DNA of 64,000 nt, taken from assembly GCF_003590145.2 (NCBI RefSeq), contig NZ_CP060436.1, positions 2,204,001-2,268,000 of the forward strand, in the 5' to 3' direction. The DNA is from Pseudooceanicola algae. GTDB lineage: Bacteria; Pseudomonadota; Alphaproteobacteria; Rhodobacterales; Rhodobacteraceae. Each line of letters opens with the position of its first letter. Positions within the stretch are counted from its first letter, which is position 1. Made by a program: the position numbers and the translations under genes. Positions 54,295 through 63,851 of this stretch are shown here, in pieces. The notes below the pieces were generated by a model. It did not search any database. It saw nothing but the letters and a program-made list of their open reading frames with translations, and was not told where the DNA came from.

Positions 54295-54825
54295 ATGAAC
54301 GCGAAAAAGATTTCCCTGACCCTCGCCACCCTCATGATCGCCGGGGCTGCGCAGGCCCAAAGCGTCGAGGTCTACGCCACCGACACGCTCGACAATATCC
54401 AGAACGGTTATTGCATCGACATCTCCGGCGGCCAGGGCGCGCAGGCCGATCCCGCCGACGGGCTGCAGGGCCATACCTGCTACAGCCCCCAGGGCGACAT
54501 TTTCGTCGATCAGGCCTTCGACAGCGCGCAATTCGCCGATGGCGTCTTCTACATGGTTGATTTCGATGTCTGCATGCAGGCCGCCTCTGACACAGCCGGG
54601 GCCGCGCTGGAGCTTGCGGACTGTGATGGATCGGCGGCGCAAAGCTTTGCCTTTGCAGGCGAAGGCACGATCACGCTCGCTTCTGCGCCAGAGCTGTGCC
54701 TGACCCTGGGCGATGACACCCGCTTTGGCCGCAGCGAAACCAACCAGATCAAGTCGCTGACCCTGGCCGAATGCGCCACCGATGCGGCGGCCTCTCAGAC
54801 CTGGGCCTACCGCACCGCCGACTGA
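54295..54825 (+). CDS. Secreted ricin-type (beta-trefoil) lectin-like protein
   Basis: 176 aa with a signal peptide (LATLMIAGAAQAQS). Three repeats with paired cysteines and the QxF/QxW mark are visible (NGYCIDISGGQ, ADCDGSAAQSFAF, AECATDAAASQTWAY), as in ricin-B-type beta-trefoil domains. It may bind a glycan or an ester polymer at the cell surface. Its position before the sulfatase gene could link it to sulfated polysaccharide use. Confidence 0.7.
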   Translation: MNAKKISLTLATLMIAGAAQAQSVEVYATDTLDNIQNGYCIDISGGQGAQADPADGLQGHTCYSPQGDIFVDQAFDSAQFADGVFYMVDFDVCMQAASDTAGAALELADCDGSAAQSFAFAGEGTITLASAPELCLTLGDDTRFGRSETNQIKSLTLAECATDAAASQTWAYRTAD

Positions 54826-54882
54826 CGGGCGGAGACACGGACAGAAACGGGGGGCGGCCGGTAACCGCCCCCGGATCGCCGG

Positions 54883-57114
54883 TCAGTCGACGTCCAGCGT
54901 GTCCGGCATCGCGCCCTCTGTCCGGTCGATGGAAAAGGTCACCTCGTCGATCCTGCCGTTGAAATCCATGCCCGTGACCTGCACGGGATCGACCGGCGGC
55001 AGGTTCGCCCGCCCGACCGAGAAGCCGGTCAGCGAGACGCGCAGCAACATGCCGGTCAGGGACACCGTTCCGGCAGCGGCCCCGTCAACGAACAGGCTTG
55101 CCTGACCGGCAAAATTCCCGGTCCGCTCGAAGACGAACGACAGATCGCAGCGCCCGGCGGGCAAGGGCAGATCGGATTCCAGCCGCGTCACGGAAAGACC
55201 TGCGTGATTGTAGACATAGATCAGCCGGTCCCCCCGGATCTCGATCGCGTAACCGCCCGCGTAATTGCCGAAGGACAGCAGCGTGCCTTCCTCTGTCCCC
55301 TCGGGACGCGTGACGGCAAAGTCGATCCGGTGCGAGGCATCCTGCGTCAGCGGTGCGGCCTCTGCCGGGATCTGCGAGATCGGCGGATAGAAGGTCACGC
55401 AATCACGCCAGCGCGGCGCACCCGGGCGCGGCGGCGGCGCGAACAGCGCGTCACTGTCGTCCAGCGGCATGGCCCCGTATCGCCCGGCCTCGGCCCACCA
55501 GCGGTGCTTCATTTCCTGAAGACGCTCGGGCTCCTCTCCGGACAGGTCGCGCAATTCCGAGAAATCCTGATCCAGGTGATATAGCTCCCAGTGCTCGGTG
55601 GTGAAATCCTCGCCGGGGGCATGTTTGGTCACCGCCTTCCAGCCCTGATGCCAGACGGATCGGTGCCCGTACATTTCGAAATACTGCGTCTGTTTGCGCG
55701 TCGGCGCCTCGGGTTCATCCAGCGAATAGGCAAAGCTGGTGCCATGGATCGGCATCTGCGCCACGCCCTTGATCGTCGTCGGGGCGTCAATCCCGCAGAC
55801 GTCGAGGATCGTCGGGGTGATGTCGGTGACATGGGCAAACTGGTGGCGCATCCCGCCCGGCGCGGCAATGCCACTGGGCCATGAGATCACCATCGGGTCA
55901 CGCACCCCGCCGCCGTGGGTGAAGCTCTTGAACAGCTTCAGCGGCGTGTTGGACGCCTGCGCCCAGCCCCAGGGGTAATTGGTGGCGCTGCGCGGTCCGC
56001 CGATCTGGTCCATCGCAGCCGCCGCGTCCTCGTAGCCTTCGGGGATCTGGTTGAACCAGCGCAGCACGTTGGTGGTGCCCGGCGGATCGCAATCGACCGA
56101 GGCGCCGTTGTCGGAAATCAGCACAATGATCGTATTGTCGCGCTGCCCGGTCCGGTCGAGGAAGTCGTGCACCCGGCCAAAGCTGGCATCGGCATGGTCC
56201 AGCAAGGCGGCATAGGCTTCCTGCAGGCGTTCGGCGACCTCCTGCTGGGCGGGGGTCAGGCTGTCCCATGGTTCGACACCGGGGTTGGAGGGCGGAAGCG
56301 CGGCATTGTCTGGCACCAGCCCCATGGCCTTCTGGCGGGCAAGGCGCATCGTGCGTTCCGCGTCCCAGCCGCCCGAGAACCGGCCGCGATACTTGTCGAG
56401 ATAGGATTGCGGCGCCTGGTGCGGGAAATGCCCTGCCCCGTAGCACAGGTAGAGGAACCAGGGCTTGTCGGGCCAGATCGCATGTTTGTCCGACAGGAAG
56501 CGGATCGCCTTGTCGGCAAGATCGTCGGACAGGTGATAGCCCTCTTCCGGGCTGGCAGGGGCGGCAACCTGGTGGTTGTCCTCGAAAAGCTCGGGATAGA
56601 ACTGATCCGTGGAGCCATTCATGAAGCCGTAGAACCTGTCGAAACCCCGCCCGAGGGGCCATTGGTCAAAGGGCCCGGCGGCATTGGCGCGTTCGGTCGG
56701 GGCCAGGTGCCATTTGCCGACGGCATAGGTGGCGAAGCCCTGGGCTTGCAGGATCTCGGCCAGGGTCCCGGCGCGGTGATCGATTGCCCCGCGCCCCGAT
56801 GGCCAGCCCATGTCGGTATTGGCCAGATAGCGCATGCCGACGGAATGGTGGTTGCGCCCGGTCAGCAGGCAGGCCCGCGTCGGCGAACACAGCGTGGTGG
56901 TGTGGAAGTTCGAATAGCGCAGCCCGGTTTCGGACAGGCAGTCGAAATTGGGCGTTTCGATGGAAGACCCGAAGCAGCCCAGATCGGAATACCCCACGTC
57001 GTCCAGCACCACGTAAAGGACGTTCGGCTGGCCTTCGGGTGCCGACGGGAAGGCGGCAAAGCGGCGCTCGGATTCATGGTGGGTCAGCCCGATGCGCTGT
57101 GTCGTGTCGGTCAT
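54883..57114 (-). CDS. Arylsulfatase / sulfatase (Cys-type)
   Basis: 743 aa. The active-site signature is LCSPTRACLLTGR: Cys76 becomes formylglycine and Arg80 follows. The metal-binding Asp pair is at DDVGYSD (38-39) and further residues are in GYHRFP-like and DNGAS segments. No signal peptide is seen, so it is cytoplasmic. It hydrolyses sulfate monoesters brought in by the importer encoded upstream in the same operon. A matching formylglycine-generating enzyme lies at 60583. Confidence 0.92.
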   Translation of the reverse strand: MTDTTQRIGLTHHESERRFAAFPSAPEGQPNVLYVVLDDVGYSDLGCFGSSIETPNFDCLSETGLRYSNFHTTTLCSPTRACLLTGRNHHSVGMRYLANTDMGWPSGRGAIDHRAGTLAEILQAQGFATYAVGKWHLAPTERANAAGPFDQWPLGRGFDRFYGFMNGSTDQFYPELFEDNHQVAAPASPEEGYHLSDDLADKAIRFLSDKHAIWPDKPWFLYLCYGAGHFPHQAPQSYLDKYRGRFSGGWDAERTMRLARQKAMGLVPDNAALPPSNPGVEPWDSLTPAQQEVAERLQEAYAALLDHADASFGRVHDFLDRTGQRDNTIIVLISDNGASVDCDPPGTTNVLRWFNQIPEGYEDAAAAMDQIGGPRSATNYPWGWAQASNTPLKLFKSFTHGGGVRDPMVISWPSGIAAPGGMRHQFAHVTDITPTILDVCGIDAPTTIKGVAQMPIHGTSFAYSLDEPEAPTRKQTQYFEMYGHRSVWHQGWKAVTKHAPGEDFTTEHWELYHLDQDFSELRDLSGEEPERLQEMKHRWWAEAGRYGAMPLDDSDALFAPPPRPGAPRWRDCVTFYPPISQIPAEAAPLTQDASHRIDFAVTRPEGTEEGTLLSFGNYAGGYAIEIRGDRLIYVYNHAGLSVTRLESDLPLPAGRCDLSFVFERTGNFAGQASLFVDGAAAGTVSLTGMLLRVSLTGFSVGRANLPPVDPVQVTGMDFNGRIDEVTFSIDRTEGAMPDTLDVD

Positions 57115-57129
57115 GGAAGTCTCCGGGGA

Positions 57130-57891
57130 TCAATAGGTCGTCATGCCGCGCAGATAGCGGCTGAGCAGGGTGCGGCCAATGTGACGCCAGGCCCTGTCGG
57201 TGGCAAAGCCCAGCAGACCCAGCACCACGATGGCGGCGAACATCCAGTCGACCTGGAAATACAGACGCGAGGTCCAGATGATGTAGCCAAGGCCGGAATC
57301 CGCCGCCAGCATCTCGGCCGCGACGATGACCAGGAAGGAAGACGCCAGCGCCAGCCGCATCCCGACATAGATCGCCGGAAGCGCTGCCGGGATCACCACC
57401 CGCAGGAAGACCTGATTGGCCGAGGCCCCGAGGCAGCGCGCCGCATTCAGCTTGTCCGCCGAGATCGCGGCGACGCCGCTGGCAGTGTTCACGGTCACGA
57501 TGAAGGCGGTGGCATAGGCGATCAGCAGGATCTTCGAGACCTCTCCGACGCCGAACCAGACGATGAACAGGGTCACCAGCGCGATGGCGGGAACGAAGCG
57601 GAAGAAGTGGACGAAGGGATCCACCACCGCCCGCATCACGCGCGAGGAACCGACCACCAGGCCGACCGGGATCGCCACGGCGCTGCCGATGATCCAGCCG
57701 GCAAGGATGCGCATCATCGACACCAGCACAGAGGTGATCAGCGTGCCGTTCAGCAGCAGCGTCCAGCTTGCCGAAAGCACCGCCAGGGGCGAGGGCAGGA
57801 AGGTGTCGTCGACCAGCCAGGTCGAGGCGATCTGCCAGAGCACCAGCACGACGGCCACGCTGATGGCGGACAGGGTGAATTCCGATTTCAT
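57130..57891 (-). CDS. ABC transporter permease (SsuC/TauC-like)
   Basis: 253 aa. I chose the ATG at 57891 (MKSEFTLSAIS) which has GGGA upstream; one at 57903 would add four residues and overlap the ATPase stop. Six membrane helices and the EAA loop ARCLGASANQVFLRVVIPAALPAI are present. It forms the channel for a sulfate ester or sulfonate. Confidence 0.88.
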   Translation of the reverse strand: MKSEFTLSAISVAVVLVLWQIASTWLVDDTFLPSPLAVLSASWTLLLNGTLITSVLVSMMRILAGWIIGSAVAIPVGLVVGSSRVMRAVVDPFVHFFRFVPAIALVTLFIVWFGVGEVSKILLIAYATAFIVTVNTASGVAAISADKLNAARCLGASANQVFLRVVIPAALPAIYVGMRLALASSFLVIVAAEMLAADSGLGYIIWTSRLYFQVDWMFAAIVVLGLLGFATDRAWRHIGRTLLSRYLRGMTTY

Positions 57892-57893
57892 GC

Positions 57894-58715
57894 TCAGTCC
57901 CATTGGCTTGAGGATTCCCGTTCGATATCCGCCTCGATGGCGCGGACGGCATCGGCAAAGCGCCCGTCCAGATCGTCGCGCGGATAAGGCAGGTCGATGT
58001 CGTAACTGCGGGTGATATTGGCGCGTGGGCCACGGCTCATGACAGCGACACGCTGACCAAGGATCACCGCTTCGCGGATGTCGTGGGTGACATAGACCAT
58101 GGTGCGCCCGGTGGCCTGCCAGATCGCGATCAGCTCCTTCTGAAGCACGCGGCGGGTCAGCGCATCGAGCGCGGCAAAGGGTTCGTCGAACAGCACCAGG
58201 TCGGGTTCGGCGGCGAGGGTGCGGGCGATCTGCACGCGTTGCTTCATGCCGCCCGACAGTTCGTGGGGAAACTTGGTTTCATGCCCCTTCAGCCCGACCA
58301 GGGCGATGTATTGCGCGGCGATCTCGCGGCATTGGGCGCGGGTCTTGCCGGCGACCGAGGGGCCGAAGCCCACGTTCTGCGCGACGGTCAGCCATTCGAA
58401 AAGCGGCTCGTCGATGGATTGAAAGACCATGCCGCGCTGGCGGCTGGGGCCTTTCACCGGTGCGCCATGGGTGCTTACCTGCCCTTCCGTCTGGGTCTCT
58501 GTGCCCGCGACGATCTTGAGCAGGGTGGATTTGCCCGATCCGCTGGGACCGACCAGGACAAAGAATTCCCCGTCCCGGATGTCCAGGGACAGATCGGCCA
58601 GGATCAGGTCGCTTCCCTCGGACTGGCCGGGATAGGCCATGCCGACCTTTTGGAAGCTGACGGCAGGAGACGGCGCCGCAGCGCCGCCGTTCAGGGTATC
58701 AGGTGCCAGAGCCAT
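57894..58715 (-). CDS. ABC transporter ATP-binding protein (SsuB/TauB-like)
   Basis: 273 aa. It has Walker [10 protein letters not shown], the signature [14 protein letters not shown], Walker [13 protein letters not shown] and the switch His in VTHDIREA. It is the energising subunit of the sulfate-ester importer. It starts four bases after the binding-protein stop. Confidence 0.9.
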   Translation of the reverse strand: MALAPDTLNGGAAAPSPAVSFQKVGMAYPGQSEGSDLILADLSLDIRDGEFFVLVGPSGSGKSTLLKIVAGTETQTEGQVSTHGAPVKGPSRQRGMVFQSIDEPLFEWLTVAQNVGFGPSVAGKTRAQCREIAAQYIALVGLKGHETKFPHELSGGMKQRVQIARTLAAEPDLVLFDEPFAALDALTRRVLQKELIAIWQATGRTMVYVTHDIREAVILGQRVAVMSRGPRANITRSYDIDLPYPRDDLDGRFADAVRAIEADIERESSSQWD

Positions 58716-58719
58716 CAAA

Positions 58720-59697
58720 TCACTGGCCCAGGTCGACGGCAGAGGGCATGGCCTCGGTCAGGAATTGCGGCGCGACGACCGTGTCGAAGGAGACATCGGC
58801 CCCCATGCTTTGCGCCACGAAATCGGAAATCGCGGTAAAGCCGGTCCGCTCATAATCCGTCAGGGCAAGCTGGAAGGTGTTGAAATCCAGAAGCTTGCGT
58901 ACCGCATCCGCGGGGGCGCGGGTATTGCCGGCGATGATCGTGGCCGCCTCGTCAGGATGATCGGCGATAAAGGTGCTGGCCTTGGCAAGCGCCTTCAGCA
59001 CGGACACCAGCGCCTCGGGGTGCTCTTCCACGAAACTGGCGGAGGACGAGACATAGGCGCTGCTGCTGAGCTGGGCCGCGCTGTCATCGGTCAGGACGTA
59101 ATGATCGCCGTCCTCGATCGACTTCTCGGTCCCGTCGGCCCAGACGAAGGCCCCGTCGATGCGGCCGGTCTTGATCGAGGCGACGATCTCTACCAGGCTG
59201 GAGAAACCGACAAGTTCAACGCTGTCCGGGTCGACGCCGTTGTTTTCCAGGTACTTGATCGACACCAGATGCTGCGCTGTCCCGCTGGCGATGCCAAGCT
59301 TGCCACCGACCAGATCGGCGGGTTCCTTAATCTCGTTCGCGACAACAAACTTGTGCCAGCCCGGCAGCGACCGGAAGATCCCCGCCAGCACCACAAGCTG
59401 ACCGCCGCGCGCCCGCGACACCGTGGGAAAGTCGAGACCTACGGCCATGTCGGCCCGGCCCACGATCAGGGAATCGATGGCCTCGACCCCGGTGGCAAAG
59501 GTGGTCACCGTGGCATCGATGCCTTCTTCCTCGAAATAGCCCTGGTCCCGGGCGACCCAGATCTGCGAGCCGGTGGTATAGGGATCGACGCCGAAGCGGA
59601 CTTCGGTCATGTCCGCCGCCTGCGCCAAGCCGGCACCGGCAAGGCAGAACGACAGCGCCGCGCCGGCCAGCCGGCCGAGGAAAGTTTCAGTTTTCAT
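58720..59697 (-). CDS. ABC transporter substrate-binding protein (SsuA/NMT1-like)
   Basis: 325 aa with a signal peptide ([17 protein letters not shown]). The mature protein opens [29 protein letters not shown], the SsuA/NMT1 pattern, with [16 protein letters not shown]. The ligand is probably a sulfate ester or sulfonate because the sulfatase is in the same operon. It overlaps the regulator by 11 bases. Confidence 0.88.
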   Translation of the reverse strand: MKTETFLGRLAGAALSFCLAGAGLAQAADMTEVRFGVDPYTTGSQIWVARDQGYFEEEGIDATVTTFATGVEAIDSLIVGRADMAVGLDFPTVSRARGGQLVVLAGIFRSLPGWHKFVVANEIKEPADLVGGKLGIASGTAQHLVSIKYLENNGVDPDSVELVGFSSLVEIVASIKTGRIDGAFVWADGTEKSIEDGDHYVLTDDSAAQLSSSAYVSSSASFVEEHPEALVSVLKALAKASTFIADHPDEAATIIAGNTRAPADAVRKLLDFNTFQLALTDYERTGFTAISDFVAQSMGADVSFDTVVAPQFLTEAMPSAVDLGQ

Positions 59698-60472
59698 TGG
59701 TTTTATCCTTGTCCTGTTGGGGTTCTGGTTTCTTGGTCTTGTTTCGGTTCGCCGTGATGTCCTGGAAATCGAGCGGCGAGAGGTCGAACAGATTTCGCGA
59801 GGCGATCAGGTCCGGGGACTGCCAGGCATCCGAGAACAGCGCGACCTTGCCATCGCCGCCCCGGATGGTGGCAAAGCCGCGCAGCAGGGGCCGGCCGGGC
59901 GTCAGCGACAGCAGGCTGGCGATCTCGGGTCCGGCCGCTTCGGCGGAATTGATCGTTTCCAGCGTGGCGCCACGCGTCTGGATATACCCGGTGACCGAGG
60001 CCAGCACATTGAAGGTCCCCTGCCTCGGCACGGCCTCAAGCGGGATCTCGGGAACGAGATAGTGATCGATCACCACGCAGGGCTGACCATTGGCCGTGAA
60101 CAGCCAGCGGACCCGCCCAACCGGGTCATCGGAGGTGATTTCCAGGCGCGTCTTCAGCGACGTTTCGGGCACGACCCGGTCGCGGAACACCTCTTTCAGG
60201 CCGGGGCTGCGCCCGGAGGACTGGATCATGCGCCAGAAGCCGAAACTGACGCCGGGGGAATTGAAGATCGGCGGGTCGTTGACGAAGGTCCCGACCCCGT
60301 GCCGCCGCTGAATCACCGATTTCGCGATCAGGTCGGAATAGGCTTCGCGCATGGAATTGCGGCTGAACCCGAGAATCCGGCTCATTTCCACTTCGGCAGG
60401 AAGCTTGTCTCCGGCGGTCAGGCCCTGGTCCGCAATATAGTTCAGGATGCGGTCTGCAACGGTCTCGCTCAC
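59687..60472 (-). CDS. GntR/UTRA-family repressor of the sulfate-ester operon
   Basis: 261 aa. The N-terminal winged HTH has RILNYIADQGLTAGDKLPAEVEMSRILGFSRNSMREAYSDLIAKSVIQRRHGVGTFV. The C-terminal domain is of the UTRA type that binds a small effector. It heads the operon with the SsuABC-like genes and the sulfatase. A 26-base perfect palindrome lies 11 bp upstream of its start and would let it repress both its own operon and the divergent FGE gene. Confidence 0.9.
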   Translation of the reverse strand: MSETVADRILNYIADQGLTAGDKLPAEVEMSRILGFSRNSMREAYSDLIAKSVIQRRHGVGTFVNDPPIFNSPGVSFGFWRMIQSSGRSPGLKEVFRDRVVPETSLKTRLEITSDDPVGRVRWLFTANGQPCVVIDHYLVPEIPLEAVPRQGTFNVLASVTGYIQTRGATLETINSAEAAGPEIASLLSLTPGRPLLRGFATIRGGDGKVALFSDAWQSPDLIASRNLFDLSPLDFQDITANRNKTKKPEPQQDKDKTNEN

Positions 60473-60483
60473 CGGTTACTCCC

Positions 60484-60509
60484 CAAGAGGTAGGACGTCC
60501 TACCTCTTG
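60484..60509. promoter_or_regulatory. 26-bp perfect palindrome, probable operator of the GntR/UTRA regulator
   Basis: The left half CAAGAGGTAGGAC is the exact reverse complement of the right half GTCCTACCTCTTG. It lies in the 110-bp divergent region between the GntR gene (start 60472) and the FGE gene (start 60583). No GC-to-T transition is seen, so it is an operator rather than a terminator. Confidence 0.8.
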
Positions 60510-60582
60510 TTGCATCGGTTCTCGGATTCGGCCAAGCTCGCATTATCGCCAGACGTGGATTTTCTTCCCGGAGACCCGGAAA

Positions 60583-61503
60583 ATGAGCTGTTGCAGTCCA
60601 GGAAATAAGCAGATGCCGGATGGGACAGGGCGCCCACGGCCCATGGATCTTCCCGAAGGCCCTCTGGATCACGCCGGAATGCAGCGCATTCCGTCCGGGC
60701 GCTGGCAGGTGGGCGAAGAGGGTCCGACCGCCATTCCAGGAGACAGCGAAGGCCCCCGGCGTGAAGTGACGCTTGGCGCCTTCCTGATCGATGAAGCGGC
60801 GGTGACCAATGCGGACTTCGCCGATTTCGTGGCAGAAACCGGATATGTGACGCAAGCCGAGACCCTGCGCTGGTCCTTCGTCTTCATGGCGCAGATGCAC
60901 CCGGCGGCGGCCATCGCGCAGGAGGCCGATGCCATGGCCCCGGAGTGGTGGGTTGCGGTGCGCGATGCCTGCTGGCGGCGTCCGGACGGGCCCGGCACCG
61001 ACTGGCGCCAGCGCCCCGATCACCCGGTGGTGCATGTCTCGGCCCCCGACGCAGAGGCCTTTGCCCGTCACCGGGGCAAGCGGTTACCGGGCGAACTGGA
61101 ATGGGAAGTGGCCGCGCGGGGCGGGCTGGACGGCAAGCTTTACGGCTGGGGCAACGCGTTGACCCCCGAGGGGCGGCACATGTGCAATATCTGGCAGGGC
61201 CGCTTTCCGGTCGAGAACCGGGGCGAGGACGGCTGGCTGTCCACCGCCCCCGCAAGAAGCTTTCCGCCGAACGGCTACGGCCTGTTCAACATGCTGGGCA
61301 ATGTCTGGGAATGGACGCGGTCCCCCTGGGTCGAGGGTGCCGAGGACGCAAGGGTGATTCGCGGCGGATCCTACCTGTGTCACGCAAGCTACTGCCACCG
61401 CTACCGGGTGTCGGCGCGGACCTGGAACCATCCGCTGGCGACCTCCAGCCACCTCGGGTTCCGCTGCGTGGCGGATATGCCCGGACAAGCCCCCTGCCCG
61501 TGA
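60583..61503 (+). CDS. Formylglycine-generating enzyme (SUMF1 family)
   Basis: 306 aa. It converts the sulfatase Cys of CSPTR to formylglycine. The N-terminal MSCCSPG, central VHVSAPDAEAFARHRGKRLPGELEWEVAARGG and the C-terminal NVWEWTRSPW and RGGSYLCHASYCHRYR with the CxxxxC copper site (about residues 266 and 271) are all characteristic. It lacks a signal peptide, matching the cytoplasmic sulfatase at 54883. It is transcribed away from that operon across the palindrome. Confidence 0.93.
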   Translation: MSCCSPGNKQMPDGTGRPRPMDLPEGPLDHAGMQRIPSGRWQVGEEGPTAIPGDSEGPRREVTLGAFLIDEAAVTNADFADFVAETGYVTQAETLRWSFVFMAQMHPAAAIAQEADAMAPEWWVAVRDACWRRPDGPGTDWRQRPDHPVVHVSAPDAEAFARHRGKRLPGELEWEVAARGGLDGKLYGWGNALTPEGRHMCNIWQGRFPVENRGEDGWLSTAPARSFPPNGYGLFNMLGNVWEWTRSPWVEGAEDARVIRGGSYLCHASYCHRYRVSARTWNHPLATSSHLGFRCVADMPGQAPCP

Positions 61504-61534
61504 TCTGCCGTGCCTCGCGCGGGGGGCCCAGCCG

Positions 61535-62548
61535 TCAGCCCGCGATCTCCTTCAGCTTGACCACAAGGGTCGCGGGCAGCGTGACGCCGGTCTCCGCCAG
61601 ACGCCTGCGCGCCTCGATGCGGCGCGATCCGGGCAGGCGGGCGCCGGGTTGGGCATCTATCGCAGTGACCAGCCCTTCGACGCTGTCCATCCAGTCCGGG
61701 CCGGCGATGCGCGCGGGATCGAGCACGATGTAGCTTTGCGACAGGCGCGGCGCCGGGGCGTCCGCCTTTGCCAGCGGCGGCGCCTGAAGCGAGGTCTGGC
61801 TGCCGGCAAGGAAGGCCGTCAGCGCCTCGACCATCAGCGCGATGCCAAAGCCCTTGTAGCCCCCCGCAGGCAACATCGCCCCGGCCAGCGCGGCCTTTGC
61901 GTCCAGCGTCGGGGCGCCTTCGCTGTCGACGGCCCAACCGGGTTCAAGCGCCTCACCGGCGGCGGCGCGTTCCACGATCTCGCTTTTCGCGATGACCGAG
62001 GACGCCTGGTCGATGACGATGGGCGGTTGCCCGGCGCGCGGAATGGCGCAGGTGATCGGGTTGGTGCCAAGAACGGGACGGTTGCCGCCAAGCGGGGCGA
62101 TGGCGGCAGGCACATTGGCGCAACCGATGGCCAGGTAGCCGGCCTCGGCGAACCGCTCCGTATGCCAGCCCATGACATCGGCGGCAAAGCAATCGGTCAC
62201 CACCAGGGTCGCGATGCCGCAGGCGCGCACCGCACTCAGCGTATCCTCGAAAGCAGCCTGAAAGGCGGGCTGGGGAAAACCGCCACGGGCATCGGCCAGC
62301 ACCATGGCAGGCGCCGGACGTGTCACCACCGGCACCGCCGCCCCGGCCACCCGGCCAGAGGCGACATGCCCGCAGACACCGGGAACCCGCGCCAGCCCGT
62401 GCGAGGCGATGCCGTCCAGTTCCGCCTCTGTAAAGATCCGCGCCATCAGCGCGGCGACCTCATCCCTGCAGCCTGCCATGGCAAAGGCCGCACGGGCCAG
62501 TTCAAGCGCCTCGGGCGCTGTCAGGGTAATCCTGTCCTGCGTGTTCAT
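61535..62548 (-). CDS. Ldh-family (malate/lactate-type) NAD(P)-dependent oxidoreductase
   Basis: 337 aa from the ATG at 62548, which has GGAGACGAC upstream. The malate/L-lactate dehydrogenase-2 fold (YlbC/YbiC/DpkA) is shown by the catalytic-His segment GIASHGLARVPGV, GGNRPVLGTNPITCAIP and AGGYKGFGIALMVE. Members reduce 2-oxo acids or cyclic imines of amino acids such as piperideine- and pyrroline-2-carboxylate. Its start overlaps the end of the preceding FAD enzyme gene by 47 bases, so they are one operon. Confidence 0.87.
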   Translation of the reverse strand: MNTQDRITLTAPEALELARAAFAMAGCRDEVAALMARIFTEAELDGIASHGLARVPGVCGHVASGRVAGAAVPVVTRPAPAMVLADARGGFPQPAFQAAFEDTLSAVRACGIATLVVTDCFAADVMGWHTERFAEAGYLAIGCANVPAAIAPLGGNRPVLGTNPITCAIPRAGQPPIVIDQASSVIAKSEIVERAAAGEALEPGWAVDSEGAPTLDAKAALAGAMLPAGGYKGFGIALMVEALTAFLAGSQTSLQAPPLAKADAPAPRLSQSYIVLDPARIAGPDWMDSVEGLVTAIDAQPGARLPGSRRIEARRRLAETGVTLPATLVVKLKEIAG

Positions 62549-63851
62549 CTGTCGTCTCCCTGCGCGCGCCGGCGCTGAACCTGTGGAATGAGAATGCCCC
62601 GATGGCCAGGCTCGGGGCGCGGCCCGCGGCCAGTTCCGCCACGATCTGTCCGATGGCCGGGCCGGGGCCGAAACCGCCGCCGGAAAACCCCGTGGCAAGG
62701 ATCAGGCCCGGATGGCTGGCAACCGGCCCGATGACCGGCAGCGCATCGGGCGTGCCTTCGATATAGCCCGACCAGCTGTCGGTGATCTGGACGCCACGCA
62801 GCGCCGGCATCGCCGCGTCCAGCCGGGCACGGGCATAATCCAGCATCCGGGGCATCGCCGGACCGCCCAGCACACGGGCTTCGGCGCGGCGCGTGGAACG
62901 CTCCTCGGCCAGGGCGCGGAAGAAATCGACCGGATTGCCGCTGATCGAGATCAGATCGTGGTTCTTTCGAAGCGTCGGCAGGAAATCCAGGAAATAGCGC
63001 AGATGATCGGGCGACACTTCGGTCCGGTTCAGGCTGCGGCGGGCGATGGTATAGCCGCCGTCCAGCCGCTTGCGAAAGCTGACGTCCCTGGCGGAAACGC
63101 ACAGGTCCGGGCCATCAACGGGCGCGGTGCGCGCGACGCTGCCGCGCAGGCGTAATTGCGGCAGGCGCAGGCCCAGCCCCCGCAGGAAGGGCGACGACCA
63201 TGCCCCGGCGGCCAGGATCACCGCACGGCACCGCAGGCGGCCCTTGGCGGTCTGCACCGCCGTGATCGCGCCGCCCGTCGTTTCAACTTCTCGCACCGCG
63301 CAATCGGTATAGATCCGCGCGCCCTGTTTGCGGGCGCCAAGGGCGATGGCGGGCGCGGCCATGAAGGGTTCTGCGCAGCCGTCTGTCGGCGTGTAGATCC
63401 CCCCGACGAAGGGACGTTCGCAGCCCGGCAGCAAACGCTTCACGCCCGCGCGGTCAAGGATCACGCTGCCGGTGCCTGCCGGGTCGCCGACCTCACGTTT
63501 CCAGCGGGCGTGAGCGGCAAGCTGTTTGTGGCTGTCACAGGGATACAGCGCGCCGTTCTGGCGGTATCCCGTGGCCTCTCCGGTCCGGGCCTCAAGGCCC
63601 TGCCAAAGGGTTTCGGCCATGACGGACAGGTCGATTTCCGCAGCGGCGCGGCCCATCTTGCGCACCCAGCCCCAGTTGCGGCCCGATTGTTCGCAGGCGA
63701 TCTGGGCCTTCTCGAACAGACAGACGGGGATGCCCTGCTCTGCCAGCCAGAGGGCGGCAGAGGTGCCGACGATACCGCCGCCGATGATGACGACCTCGGT
63801 CTCTTCCGGCAGATCGGTGTCCGAGGCGACGCGGATCAGGTCCTGGAGCAT
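62502..63851 (-). CDS. FAD-dependent amino-acid-oxidase-type oxidoreductase (DadA-like)
   Basis: 449 aa. The FAD motif is VVIIGGGIVGTSAALWLAEQG (about residues 19-39) with ACEQSGRNWGWVRKMGR after it, as in the DAO family. The C-terminal block GYIEGTPDALPVIGP and GFSGGGFGPGP closes the flavin site. It probably oxidises a D-amino acid or an N-methyl amino acid. It overlaps the ABC ATPase gene by 16 bases and the Ldh gene by 47, so importer, oxidase and reductase look co-transcribed. Confidence 0.88.
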   Translation of the reverse strand: MLQDLIRVASDTDLPEETEVVIIGGGIVGTSAALWLAEQGIPVCLFEKAQIACEQSGRNWGWVRKMGRAAAEIDLSVMAETLWQGLEARTGEATGYRQNGALYPCDSHKQLAAHARWKREVGDPAGTGSVILDRAGVKRLLPGCERPFVGGIYTPTDGCAEPFMAAPAIALGARKQGARIYTDCAVREVETTGGAITAVQTAKGRLRCRAVILAAGAWSSPFLRGLGLRLPQLRLRGSVARTAPVDGPDLCVSARDVSFRKRLDGGYTIARRSLNRTEVSPDHLRYFLDFLPTLRKNHDLISISGNPVDFFRALAEERSTRRAEARVLGGPAMPRMLDYARARLDAAMPALRGVQITDSWSGYIEGTPDALPVIGPVASHPGLILATGFSGGGFGPGPAIGQIVAELAAGRAPSLAIGAFSFHRFSAGARRETTDEHAGQDYPDSARGA

